Translations under genes and position numbers: made by a program
From: Asterias amurensis
Lineage: Eukaryota; Echinodermata; Asteroidea; Forcipulatida; Asteriidae
Length of the DNA: 64,000 nt
Assembly (NCBI RefSeq): GCF_032118995.1
Contig: NC_092659.1
Span: 10,147,177-10,211,176, forward strand
Direction of reading: 5' to 3'
In this document: positions 22,729-35,100 of the stretch, in pieces
Layout of the letters: the number at the start of each line of letters is the position of its first letter
How positions within the stretch are numbered: position 1 is the first letter of the stretch
The notes under the pieces: model-generated
What the model saw: only the letters and a program-made list of their open reading frames with translations
The model's database searches: none
Told to the model about the DNA's origin: nothing

Positions 22729-22867
22729 ACAGGTCTGGTCACCGACCAAGGTTGCTTCAAGCAATTTGGTCACAGAACACACGCTGCAGTGATTCGTCAT
22801 AATAGCCACGTGGTTAGCATTGCGCAGCATTTTTCAGTCATTGTAAAAGCAAAATCGTGAAAGACAA

Positions 22868-23235
22868 TTAATGGACACTATTGGTAATCCAGTCTTCTCA
22901 TCTCACTTGGTGTATCTCAACATATGCATTAAATAACAAACCTGTGAAAATTTGAGCTCGTTGGTCATCAAAGTTGCGAGATAATAATGAAAGAAAAAAA
23001 CACCCTTGTCACACAAAGTTGTTTGCTTTCATGTGCTTGATTTCGAGACCTCAAATTCTAAACTTGAGGTCTCGAAATCAAACTCGTGGAAAATTACTTC
23101 TTTCTCGAAAACTACGTCACTTCAGAGGGAGCCGTTTCTCACAATGTTTTATACTATCAACCTCTCTCCATCCCAAGTGAGGTTTTATGCCGATAATTAT
23201 TTTGAGTAATTGCCAATAGTGTCCACTGCCTTTAA
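22868..23235 (-). mobile_element. MITE family A copy
   Basis: TTAATGGACACTATTGG to GTCCACTGCCTTTAA, minus orientation, just downstream of the second TNF ligand. Confidence 0.9.
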
Positions 23236-23269
23236 TGTCAGGTTTGTAATATAAATGTATAAAAAAATA

Positions 23270-23624
23270 ATATGTGTCGGGACCAGTCTTATCACTTGTT
23301 GTATATCATAGGCATGTGCACAAAATAACAAACCTGTGAAAATTTGAACTCAATTGGTCGTCGAAGTTGCGAGAAAGTAATGAAAGAAAAACACCCATGT
23401 CACAGGAAGTTTTGGGCTTTTAGATGCTTGACTTCGGGACCTCAAAATCTTATTCTGAGATCTCAAAACCAAATTCGTGGAATACTTCTTTCTCGAAACT
23501 ACGTTACTTCAGAGGGAGCCGTTCCCACAATGTTTTATACTCTCCATTGCTTGTTACCAAGTAAGTTTTTATGCTACCAAATATTTTGTGTACGGTAATA
23601 ACCACTAGTGTCCACTGCCTTTAA
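23270..23624 (-). mobile_element. MITE family A copy, adjacent and same orientation
   Basis: Follows the previous copy by about 35 bp. One end is decayed (GGGACCAGTCTTATCAC); the other is intact (GTCCACTGCCTTTAA). Confidence 0.85.
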
Positions 23625-24051
23625 GTGGTGATAACTTATGTACAGGTTACAGTTAATTTAATGGATGCTGAATAATCTGCGAAATCATTTACACCTTTAA
23701 AAAATTAATACTATTAAGGTTGTTTGGATGATGCTGTAAATAATGTTATACTATTAATCGTTGACCGCGAAATATTAACGTATTGTTGACAAAACGGGTT
23801 TGGATCTTCGTATGAGGCCTAAAAAAATTAAGTTTGTAATAATAAAAAGTAAGCAAAATTGGTAGGACCTACCCAAACTAAACTCTCAACGTTAATGAAA
23901 GACAGGGTTATCAATCATCTGGGTGTGAATCCTCGGCTAGCCAGATGTTAGACTTGGCCCCTGTCATTATCTGCATGCAAGGATAAAGGCAGGTACCTGC
24001 TACTCAGATCAAGTGATTCTATTGGACACAAAGATATCATTGGATAAATTA
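23625..24051. other. No gene or repeat recognised
   Basis: Contains an AATAAA at 23840, too far away and isolated to assign to the TNF gene with confidence. Confidence 0.4.
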
Positions 24052-24288
24052 ATGGGTGCATTCGTTTAGCTTCCCTAGGTCATCCCCGGTGCGTTCGAAT
24101 AGCTTTTGACGTTATTCCAGGGGCTCACCCAGGTCAGCCCCTAGTGCCCTATGGGTCACTTGGGGCTGGCCTCAGGTAAACGACGTCACTACGAGAGCGG
24201 TGAGTGGTCGTTCGTTTAGCTCTTGTCAGGGCCACAACCGAGTGAGCACCGCGGGGTAGACCCAGGGAAGCTAAACGAACGCACCCAT
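24052..24288. mobile_element. MITE family D copy
   Basis: AATGGGTGCATTCGTTTAGC start and CTAAACGAACGCACCCAT end. The interior has GACGTTATTCCAGGGGCTC and GTCACTTGGGGCTGG. Confidence 0.85.
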
Positions 24289-25150
24289 GCAGTGAATAAA
24301 AACTACTCTATCTGGGTTTGTTTTGATTGGTCTGAGGTCACCTCTGACGACCAATCAAAACACAGATATTACAGCTTACTTTCGGTCGTCTGCATGTGTC
24401 CACGTATGTGTTATTATGTATACAGGGGTGGATTACACAAAGAGTTAAGACTAGTCTTATCTCGACTTAAGACGAGTTAATACGGTTTTAGCCGGATGTT
24501 TGTCAGGTCTATATTTTAGAACAATGTGGATCATGATCAACAATCCTCCTGCAAGTAGATATAAAGCATTAACTGTATGATATTTTGGGGGAATACATTA
24601 TACAAGTTCTTTTTGTTAATAATTATGTAAATAATAATATGTCGGGATTTGTTTCGCCATGTAATGGCAGTTGTTAATGTGCCGTATTCTATTTCGTTTT
24701 TCTAAACACTATGGACCGGCAATGGGGTCAATAATCAGCACCCCGAAGGACTTTGACTGACCAGAAAAGGAACCGAAGCTTAGCGTTCGGAAAAATGTGC
24801 TTATTCTGGTGACTAGCATGCCCGAGGGGGGGGGGGGGGGGGAGACGAGGGGTTGGATGGCGGCACTGGTGACTGATTAGGTCAGTGCCTATTGCTTTAC
24901 AACATGCTGTATAAATTATGGAATAAAATACAAATCTAGATTTTCTAACTAAACTTTTTTAAATCACCATAACAGCTTATGAGCATTAAAATCATTGGCA
25001 ATTCAGAAACTTAAGGAACGCTTGAAGATTTCTAATATTCAGTTTGTTAGTTTCTATTCACCGTTCACATCATGAGAGGGCGCTGTAACCAATCAATTTT
25101 GTTTTTAAAATAATTACCCGCGTCGAGATCATTGATCTCTATTATACACA
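24289..25150. other. No gene; poly-G (17) at 24826-24842
   Basis: Short inverted repeats near 24303-24365 (ATTGGTCTGAGGTCA region). Otherwise nothing recognised. Confidence 0.4.
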
Positions 25151-25300
25151 TTGGGTGCTTTCGTTTAGCTTCCCCGGGTCGACCCCGGTCTGCCCCAGGT
25201 GCGTTCGAGTAGCTTTGACGCCATTCCAGGGGCTCACCCAGGTCAGCACCCCCCCCCCCCCCCGCCCTGCTTGTGGAGTGGGTCACTGGGGTGACCGGAG
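25151..25300. mobile_element. MITE family D, partial
   Basis: TTGGGTGCTTTCGTTTAGC start and GACCCCGGTCTGCCCC block. Interrupted by a 15-C run at 25249-25263; the right end is missing. Confidence 0.75.
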
Positions 25301-25617
25301 GTGCATACTGAAATAAATGATTGAAGCCATTTCAGAGTCGGGCCCTTGACACCAAACTGATGCAAGGCGAGTTAAAGTGCTCTCTAAAATGTAAAAGAGT
25401 GAGCACTCTTGTCAGAGTGGTGGCATTTTCGCTCTTTTGAGAGAGTGAAAGTCCGTCGGTCACTCTTTCTGAGTAAAATTGAAACGAACTTCACTCTAAA
25501 TCGAGTTAAAAGTACTTGTTTTCACTCTCAAAACAGTTTTCCGCCATGGCTTTTTGCAAGAGCGAGTAAAGGCTTCTCACACCATGCTCCATCGTCACCA
25601 GATTTGCACCTCACTCA

Positions 25618-25771
25618 CCCTAGACTTGTGGACAAGTCGTTAAATCGGCCCCACGCGCTGAGATAGTGCTCCCCCCGAGATCACTGCTCTCGCGCGAATT
25701 GATGGCTCCCCGATTTCGACTCCTTGTCTCAGCGCGTGGGGCCGATTTAACGACTTGTCCACAAGTCTACA
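25618..25771. repeat. Foldback repeat, ~43-bp arms
   Basis: The arm CTAGACTTGTGGACAAGTCG continuing to GCGCTGAGA at 25620-25662 is inverted at 25727-25769 nearly perfectly, around a 64-bp spacer. Confidence 0.85.
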
Positions 25772-25959
25772 CTCACCCCGAAAGAGTGGAAGGGACGTTT
25801 GAAGAATGATCAATTGAGAGCTGGCATGTAACAACCTTCTTTATCTTCAAGTACGCGCTAATCCTCCAATCAGATTGGCAGGATGGAGTGGTGATAAAAA
25901 CCTATATTGCACGGCTAATATCACTACCATGTGTCTTGTGTGTTCTATGTCACGCGCCA

Positions 25960-26130
25960 AGTTTGCTTGAAGATAAATACGTTATCACACGCGCGCTCGT
26001 GGAAATACGGAAAATATAGCGCATCTGCGTCCCATATCCAACTCGGCCTTCGGCCTCGTTGGATATGGGACGCAGAAGCGCTATATTTTTCCGTATTCCA
26101 CTCGCGCTTGTGTGATAACTTATATTAGTT
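25960..26130. repeat. Large palindrome
   Basis: Arms run from GATAAATACGTTATCACACG inwards to ATCCAACTCGGCC, with the inverse immediately following. The centre lies near GGCCTTCGGCC (26047-26062). Confidence 0.85.
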
Positions 26131-26865
26131 CTTGTAGCCTTGCTCAAGGCAGTCGCATTATTCGCTCCGAAAAGACGCAGCTGTAAACCCACCCGCCGTA
26201 TACCCTGTGCATGGTGTGTGCGATCACACCGAATGACCCACCCGTATACACACTGTCACATCGCACGAATACTGTTCACACAAGTTATCGCACTCGTACA
26301 CCACTAACCGCATGCGGAGGCCGTCAGGCCGACAGCCTTGTCGGGTCTGTATCTTCCCGTTTTAATGTGTTGTATTGAAAAAATTCCAATAGTGGACGAA
26401 ATTGGGGGGCTCTAGGATATGCTAGTATGCAGCTCATGAATATGTATATCGTTCGTCAGACCTATCAGACAACACAGGATGTGAGGCAAATGAATTATTC
26501 ATTTTGACGTCCAATCACGCACTTCTCTTATCACGACTTTTGGACCCTATCATGCGTCCGTGGTGGTGGTGTGTGAGGTAAACATGTCTCGTCTTTCGCG
26601 GGCATTATGGTAATGAGCTGACCGTGGGAACTCTTCGCTTATTATAGTAATGAGGTCAGTGGCTTCAACACAGATCCTACAAGGCTGTCGGCCTGACGGC
26701 CTCCGCATGCGGATAGTGTACGGGGGCATCGTAGTGCGATGTTACGCACAGTGAATACGGGTGGGTTTTACGCACAGTGAATACGGGTGGGTTTTTATAC
26801 AGCGGCGGTCTTTTTTCGGAGTGAATAATTCGACTGCCTTGAGTAAGGCTATAGTTCTTGTTGAC
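26125..26865. mobile_element. Family G element with long inverted ends
   Basis: Left end CTTGCTCAAGGCAGTCG and right end CGACTGCCTTGAGTAAGG, with further inverted blocks (CGCATGCGGAGGCCGTCAGG) at about 26310 and 26685. Near the right end the 29-bp phrase around CGCACAGTGAATACGGGTGG is duplicated in tandem. No coding frame was recognised. Confidence 0.75.
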
Positions 26866-27440
26866 ACAATAAACACTCTGACAGAGAACAGGACTTGAAT
26901 CAAGTCTTCCGACCGAGCCATTCGATGTGTTGCGCCCTCTATCGGTGACTAATAAAAACCAAACAGCAAAAACAACCGTGACCACGTACGTATGCAATGT
27001 ACCGACGAGAGAGAAAGTAATTGAGTGTAAGTAATTCATTTTTTGATAAGGATTAGTCTGGAGTAGGGATATAAGGATAAAATAACATAATTTTATGCGT
27101 TCGATGACTATGTTCCGCGCAATTTCAATCGGTTATCTCGTCAGTGGCGAAGAACTGCCGAACTTTCAACTCTGCTGGAGTGGAGCCCCATTCGGCTGTT
27201 CGGAGCCCCATCTCACACACACCATGCACACACGTACACCTTTCAACTTTTCTTGCTTAGCACTCCGTCGTCAACTGACTGTCAACTGTCGAGTTGTCTG
27301 ACCGTCGATTTGTCTAATCTCCACTTATGACTTAGGTGAACTTGGACTCTTATCTTAGGACAGTCCTGTTGCCTAAGTCAACACATGCGCTCACACGCAG
27401 TGCGTACATCTTCAACCATTTGAAGGCTGCACTTTACAAG
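26866..27440. other. No gene recognised
   Basis: Intergenic. It contains TGTCGAGTTGTCTGACC near 27285, a motif enriched in the next feature. Confidence 0.4.
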
Positions 27441-27472
27441 GAAGAAGAAGAAGAAGAAGAAGAAGAAGAGTT
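27441..27472. repeat. GAA microsatellite
   Basis: About ten GAA units. The resulting poly-Glu (or poly-Ser antisense) frame is not a gene. Confidence 0.95.
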
Positions 27473-27497
27473 TAGAGAAACTACTTGCGTCTTGAAG

Positions 27498-27905
27498 GAT
27501 GTGCATGTCAGACTAGTTGCGATAACGTAAAAACCCTCCTCCGGACTGCCGCACGGGAGGAGGGTTATGTTATAGCAACTATAACTAATGTCAGACATGT
27601 CAGAGTCAGCAGACAACTCGTCCGTCGGACAACTCGGCGGATCGGTCGGACAAGTAAATACATACAACTCAACAGTTCAGACAACTCGACAACGGTTCAG
27701 ACAACTCGATGTGCATGTCGGACTAGTTGCGATAACGTAAAAACCCTCCTCCCGACTGCCGCAGGGGAGGAGGGTTAGGTTATAGCAACTATAACTAATG
27801 TCAGACATGTCAGAGTCAGCAGACAACTCGTCCGACGGACAACTCGGCGGATCGGTCGGACAAGTAAATACATACAACTCAACGGTTCAGACAACTCGAC
27901 ATTGA
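27498..27905. repeat. ~210-bp tandem duplication rich in ACAACTCG motifs
   Basis: Unit 1 starts at 27498 and unit 2 at 27708, both with GATGTGCATGTC. Each contains a GGAGGAGGGTT hairpin and several ACAACTCG repeats. The copies differ at a handful of positions. Confidence 0.9.
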
Positions 27906-29155
27906 GACAACTCGACGGATTGCCAAGACAAGCCGACAGTTGAATGGACCTCCCTAGAACTGTTTCGGTTTCGTTCCGTTATCGTCTCCTGTAGCATGAC
28001 CTCAGGGGCCTAATACTAATAATAGGTTTATAATATTTGACAAGACAATAAAGATACTGGTTCATTTAATTTTTGCTGCGTAAATCTCCTTCTTTTTTTC
28101 TTCTTTTTTTGCCAAAATTAGGCTTTGTTATGGTGTCCTTTAAACTCTCATTGGCCCTGTGGTCGTTAGAAAATCAACTCCGCAATCTCAAAAATTGTTT
28201 AAAATGATAAATTCTTACCGTAATTGAGTCCCCAACTACTCAGGTTTACCACTACACAAATGCTGATTGTCCCCGACCGTGCACATGTTTTTTCCCAGGA
28301 CAAACATGGAGAATTATCTGCACAGGTTCGTCCTAGAAAGAAAGAACAAATTCCTTTTGCACAAACATGATAAGGACATGTGTCTGGGAACCAGGTGGAT
28401 ATAACAGCTGTACTAACTAATAAGTTTTTATTGCAATTGAATCTTTAAGAGGAATAACCAAACATATACGTACGTTCCTTTTTTGAAAGAAGCTCTTACT
28501 TTCTCAAATTTATTCGAACAGCTTTTTAAAATATCATACCCACAACCTCAACTACACTGGTGATCATTCTGTGTTTTGACATGAGAGATTTTGAAGAGTA
28601 AAACAAATAAAGTGATCCATTAAGCTCTGCCCCATGGCGTATTGACCAATCGCAACCCATTGCACCACCAAAAGTCCGACAAAATAAATTCCGACATGCG
28701 TGCGCGTATGCTTGGCGCACGCGGCGGTGTTGTGCAGAATGGCATTGGAGAGGCTCGCATGTTTATGCTCACCTGTGCGTCGTGGGCGGAGCCTAATGGA
28801 TCAGTCTATAGATTAAAACAAAATGTAAATACAAATTTTGTATTGAGGTTTTGAGTTTTGAAGGACTGAATTTTGAAATAATGAAATAAAATATATTTCA
28901 ATCTGAACTGTTATGACACACTGTGACACAGCTAAAAAGTGAGTGAGTTAAAGTGGAAAGATGCAGAACCGTTCAACATCGTAATGAGTGTAAATTGTTA
29001 TTTGATGACATCATCATTTAGTTAGTGACATCATCATTTGATGACATTCAAGAATACAACACCTTGTTTTTGTTATGTAGCAAACTGAACAGTTTCTATA
29101 TTTTGTACTTTGTATATATTATAGCTTACTTCCTTTCCATTGATGTCCCAAACAA
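27906..29155. other. Intergenic, presumed upstream region of SLC35A5
   Basis: No gene seen. A short direct repeat of GACATCATCATTTAGTTAGT-type sequence lies near 29007-29045. No core promoter element could be assigned. Confidence 0.35.
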
Positions 29156-32100
29156 ATGGCTGTGGAAGAAGTGACAAGACGATGGGCACTTTTTACAACA
29201 ACATCCTTGGCAACCATTTTTATTACATTTGGAGGATTACGCTTACTGCTGATAAAGTGTTCTGCTAATAAAGGTGGGTTTATTAGACGACTGCTTGCAT
29301 AAAGTTCCTGTAATAAAACAATAGAAGGTTCAATAACTCACCTTCACATTTGACTAAGCCTGGGCGACTAGTGCCATTATTGTCGTAGATGCAACTTTTT
29401 GCTAAGTTGTTGTAGATGCAACTTTTTGCTAAGTTGAGTCTCGACTCGGTTAATTGTGCCACCATGCCTACTACAAAAATAATCGCACTGATTACAAAAG
29501 TGATTGCGGCTGTCGGTTTGGTGAACCAGTTGTGTCGCTCACGACTATTCACAACAACATAATTTACTTCCGAAACACAATCAGACATCAGTGACACAAT
29601 CCTTCAATCCTTTCAAAGTGAATTTTACTATTGCGCCTGTAGCAAACATCTGCCGCAATGCATCTTGGACTATAATTGCTTCTCTCTTCTCGGGGGTAAA
29701 TGGGTACCTGTGAGGGCAGAGATGGTTCTTGTGATTGGTTTAGCCAACTAGCGCACTATAACTGTCGCACAAGCTATATAATACTACCCAGGGAGTTGAG
29801 ATGGTTTAAGGAATGATCCCCGCATCCCCTTAAGTTGATCCCCTGGCTGCGGCTTCCCAGTTTGTATTGTAATCCAGGGTGTGATCCCTGGCTACACGGC
29901 AGTTAACGGTTGTATGGCTTCTGACTGGCTACCCCGAACAAAGATATTGACAAAATAGGGACAGCGCCAATATTGGGCTTGATGGCTCAGTTACTTCTAC
30001 AGAGTATATAAGAACTAGAGGGCGCACTGGCCTATATACACGACCCAGCATGCGCGCAGGTGGCCATTTTCTAAGTTGAAAAACATGCATCGCACAGCGT
30101 GTATTTGTGCAGCCATTTTTGTAAGTTGACAAAACAGCATCATGTAGCTTTCAGTAAACACAAACTCCAATGTGTACTTCATATTCAACTGCATACAGAA
30201 TGGTGCGCGCGTGTCTCCTTGCGGTCCCGTTGTGTTTGTGCACGAAGCATCACGGGTGCGCCCTCTAGTTCTTTCTGTAACTCTATGGTTAGTTCGGAGG
30301 TCGTTGGTACAAATCCCACTCTAGTAAATTCTTTGTTCAACCCCAAAAATGTTTCATTAATTATTATATTAAATTAATCACTGTTTTATTGATGGTATTG
30401 TAAAGTCAGCAGGAATGATTTTATTTTGCTTTTTCAGATGGAAAGTTTGATTATTTACCAGTGACAGTCAATTTATGTGCTGAGATGATCAAGTTACTTG
30501 TGTGTAGCATAATGGCTGTAAATGTTGTCAGGAAAGGCTCAGGTAAACTTCAAAGACTCTTTTTTTAGTTTCTCTTAACTTATTACAGAAATTTTTTCTT
30601 CTCTGCTTTTCTTGTTAAAAAAACAAACAAGCAGGCACTTTGACTTGTTTGACATTATTATTAATGTAAATATTAAAGGCAGTGGACACTATTGGTAATT
30701 ACTCAAAATAATTATAAGCATGAAACCTTACTTGGTAATGAGTAATGGGGAGAGGTTGATGGTATAAAACTTTGTGAGAAACGGCTCCCTCTGAAGTGCC
30801 ATAGTTTTCGAGGAAGAAGTAATTTTCCACGAATTTGATTTCAAGACCTCAGATTTAGAATTTGAGGTCTCGAAATTTGAACTCAATTGGTCGTCGAAGT
30901 TGCAAGATAGTAATGGAAGAAAAAACACCCTTGTCACACGAAATTGTTTGCTTTCTCAAAATCAAATTTGTGGAAAAGTACTTCTTTCTCGAAAACTTTG
31001 TTACTTTAGAGGGAGCTGTTTCTCCCAATGTTTTATACTATCAACAGCTCCCCATTGCTTGATACCAAGTAAGTTTTTATGCTAATATTAACAGTTATTT
31101 TGAGTAATCACCAATACTGTCCACTGCCTTTAAGGCAACTTAAACAATACTCTTTTTTGTGATTTATCTTTCAGAGCAACTTACAATTTGCGTTTCTTGG
31201 CAAGATGTTTTAAGACTCTTCAAGTGGAGTGTACCTGGTCTACTTTACTTCCTGGATAACCTCATCACCTTTTATGTTGTTGCTTCATTTGAACCGGTAC
31301 GCCATGAATTATAATGTTCTTGTTACACATTATATTCCTTGCTCTTGATGAATATTTTAGTAATTTTCTTATCAATGGGTGCGTTCGATTAGCTTCCCTG
31401 GGTCAACCATGGTCTGCCCCGGTACGTTCGAATAGCTTTGACGTCATTCCAGGGGCTCACCTGGGTCACCCCAAGAGCCTTGCTAGTGGAGTGGGTCACT
31501 TGGGGGCTGGCCCTAGGTGCATGACGTCACCACGAGAGGGTGAGTGATTGTTAATTTAGCTCTTGTCAGAGGCTCAACCGAATGAGCACTGCAGGGTCTA
31601 CCTGGGGAAGCTAATCGAACGCACCCATTGTGATGTCTTGGATGTCATGCATGGTATCTAACAGCTTATAGCTTAAGTTACATTCATGTTGGTGAATAGG
31701 AATAGCACCCCATGCATGTCAACATGTATGTTCCTCTTCTTAGCTGTATTGGTCTATCTGATGTGAAATAAAGAATGATAGTCATCTCACCCTCTAGTAA
31801 GCTTTGCTCCCAACAACAAAAACCACCCCAACCAAATTGCCCCGATACCCAATCAAATTAGCTCTGTCATGGTTGTAATGCCCCTAACAAGCTCACCCCT
31901 AGAAAACTCTCCCCTGACACTGTCTCCTTGGGCTGGAGGATTACAAGGAACACACTAAATTCATACATTTCCTGTGTTTATACATTTGTATCGTGTGTCT
32001 CAAAAAAACTGTACACTTTTGATGGCTGCTGAATGAAAAATATATGACTCTGGGGGAAAGTTTTAGATGTATGGATAGTTTATGGCTGCAACTTTCATTT

Positions 32101-35100
32101 TTTATGACACCAAAAAGTCTGGAAAAAATACATGCTTGGATGAACACCACTCACTGAAGAATAAGTAGCCTACATCTTAGTGTGAGTTTTGTGAGCTCCA
32201 AGGGACTTACCTTTCACAAATTGAAAAGCTAATTACAACCCGAGCATGTATTATTTTTGGACTGGTCGGTGTCATATTATACACATATTGACTGGCAACG
32301 TGGTAACTAGTGTACGTCTAGACCCACGAGGGACTTTGGGTGACCAGAGGAGCGACCTATTTATATAGGCCCCACTACTGGTCACTCACAGGCCCGAGCC
32401 TGAATAGACGTACACTAGTTACCGAATTATGCCAGTCAATATGTGTTTTATGACACAGCTCGGTTTTAAATGTCAAATAAGAACAGAAAAAAGAGTTTTG
32501 TAGTTGTTGTTCACGGTTCAAGTCAAGAGAGGGCGCTGTTACCGCGGGCACTATTTGCAAAGACTAGTGCCCGCTCTGGTACTATTCCCGCAAAAAACGC
32601 GCGCGTTCACTAGCCTATATTAGTTCATCCCACGTGACCGTGTTTCAGCCAACCAGAATACAGAACAAGCAAGAGGTGTGTTATAATAAAGTTGAGTCCA
32701 TAAGCTATCCATACATCTAAACCTTTTCCCCCAGAATCATATTCAGCAGCCATTTCAAAAGTGTAGAGTTTTTTTAGTCGCCCTGTATGTAACTGTAAGA
32801 AAAGAATTAGGAGTTGTCTTATAATGTATTGGGGGCAACTTTGCTGGGGGGGGGGGGGAGGCACAACACTACAGTCCCTGCCTGGTTGAGGATTCTCTAA
32901 ACATGTTTTTAATCATCTCCTGTCTACCCTGCTATCACCACTTGGAGCTGTTGGGTCAATTATACACTTTTTAAGGCAGTAGACACTATTGGTAATTACT
33001 CAAAATAGTTAAAAGCATAAAACCTAACTTGGTGACGAGTAATGGGGAGAGGTTGATGGTATAAAATATTGTGAGAAATGGCTCCCTCTGAATGCAATAG
33101 TTTTCGAGAAAGAAGTAATTTTCCACGAATTTGATTTCAAGACCTCAGATTTAGAATTTGAGGTCTCTAAATCAACCTTCTAAATGCACACAACTTCGTG
33201 TGACAAGGGTGTTTTTTCTTTCATTATTATCTGGCAACTTCGACGACCAATTGAGCTCAAATTTTCTGAGGTTTGTTATTTTATGCATATGTTGAGATAA
33301 AGCAAGTGAGAAGACTAGTCTTTGACAATTACCATTAGTATCCACTGTCTTTAATAATCCATTTTTGTCCAGATGATAACCTAATGCATTCTCTTATTTT
33401 TTTCCAGGCTATGGTGGTTCTCTTGAACAACTTTGCAATCATATCAACTGCAGTTCTGTTTAGACTTATTTTAAAGTAAGTTCACATTTAAGTTCTCCAT
33501 TAATTGTTTCTGAAAGTAGCAGGTGTGATTTTCCTATGACAAATGAAGAAGTGTCTGTAGTATTTATACCGATTGACACAAGGATTTCAACTGGTTTTAG
33601 AGCATCCTTGGAATCGTGCGAGGTGTGGGGCTGAAATTCATGCCTTTGTAGAGAACCTTGGTTTGATTTGGGGTGAGACAGCATTGACTGTGGTTCACAA
33701 GGGTGTACTGAGATGGGGCTTGATAGCAAAGGTCCGAGTACCACGGAAATCTCTTGTTTTAAATCTCTTTTGCAAGGGGACTTGACTCTTTTGCTGGATC
33801 CAAACTGGGTGAATTTAGTGACTTGTTTCTTGGGGGTACCTTGAAATGATGGCTGGGTTGAAGCTACATGTATTTTGATATCTTGAATCTTGGCGTAATC
33901 TTGTTGGCTCAGGGTGGACTGGAGGGACCATCTTAAGCCCAGTTCATAGTTCCTGAGAATGTACATGCGATACGAATGTTGACGTCACAAATTCGCAACG
34001 AAAGTCGCAGTGGGTTGAGTTTTGCTCAACTCTTGCGAATATCACAGGGAAAATAGAGTTTTGACGTCAAATTTGCATCACATTCCCATCCGCAGGCAGT
34101 ATGAACCGGGGTTGAGGTGTCTAGGTCTAACTGTTGTTTGTTGGGCTCTGGAAGTGGAGATGCGTTCTCGAGGTAGAGCTTACTCGGTGCAGTGAAGGAT
34201 GTACTGAGAGCATTCAAAATAATATTATTAACATTCATGGCACTATATGGTTCAATTCCACCCTACATAAAGTCATTGTCTGGATTTTGCTTTAAATATA
34301 TGTTGGTGAATGCTCGTCTGTTTTTAAAAGAGTAGTGGCCTCGTTCCTGTGTGTCTCTATGAGAGGATGACATCATCACACCACTCCTGGGTGAAGAAAT
34401 ACACTGATTAAGAGTTTATAACTTTTGCCATATTAAAATGTTATTTTCTAGATGAGAAGTTAACACTGATGTCAAAGGTTGCACAAGATGTAAAATTACA
34501 TTTTATTCATAATGCATTATTTCAAGGGTTTGGGTACTTTTTGTAACACAAAACACAATGTCCACATTATTTTAAACTTACACGGTTTGAAGACAATGGT
34601 GGTAGAAAGCTTTCCTATACCAGTATTTGTATTAAAATACAAGTATCTTCAAACCATGTAAGTGTAATGTAAATATGTGGACATTGTGTTTTGTGTCCTT
34701 CAAAAGGTACCAAAATCCTTTTAGAAATTTATATCCCTAGAATCACATCTTTTAAACTTCGAATCGCTGCATTTTTTTTTTAAATTTTGATGTTGGATTT
34801 TCATTGTCTGATATGTATGATGAGTTTGTTAATTAAAACAATTTGTGTTCTTTTTTTACAATAACAGGAGAAAACTTGGGAAGTTACAGTGGGCCTCACT
34901 TGTTATACTGTTCCTGGCCATCATGTGTCTATCAAGACAGGCAAATGTTACACACAGCAGTTCAGATGCTAAACTTATGCATCATAATAAACAAGGACAA
35001 AATAATGAGAGCCAGCAGTCATCCCCAACCATCAAATGCAATGTGCAACCTGGCGACTATTGTTCATCAGATGGTTTGCCTATTTGCTCAACAAAGATTA

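Noticed and set aside
27434-27877. Minus-strand frames encoding PTDPPSCPTDELSAD-like repeats
   Set aside because: Translation of the 210-bp tandem duplication and the GAA tract; no splice or homology support.
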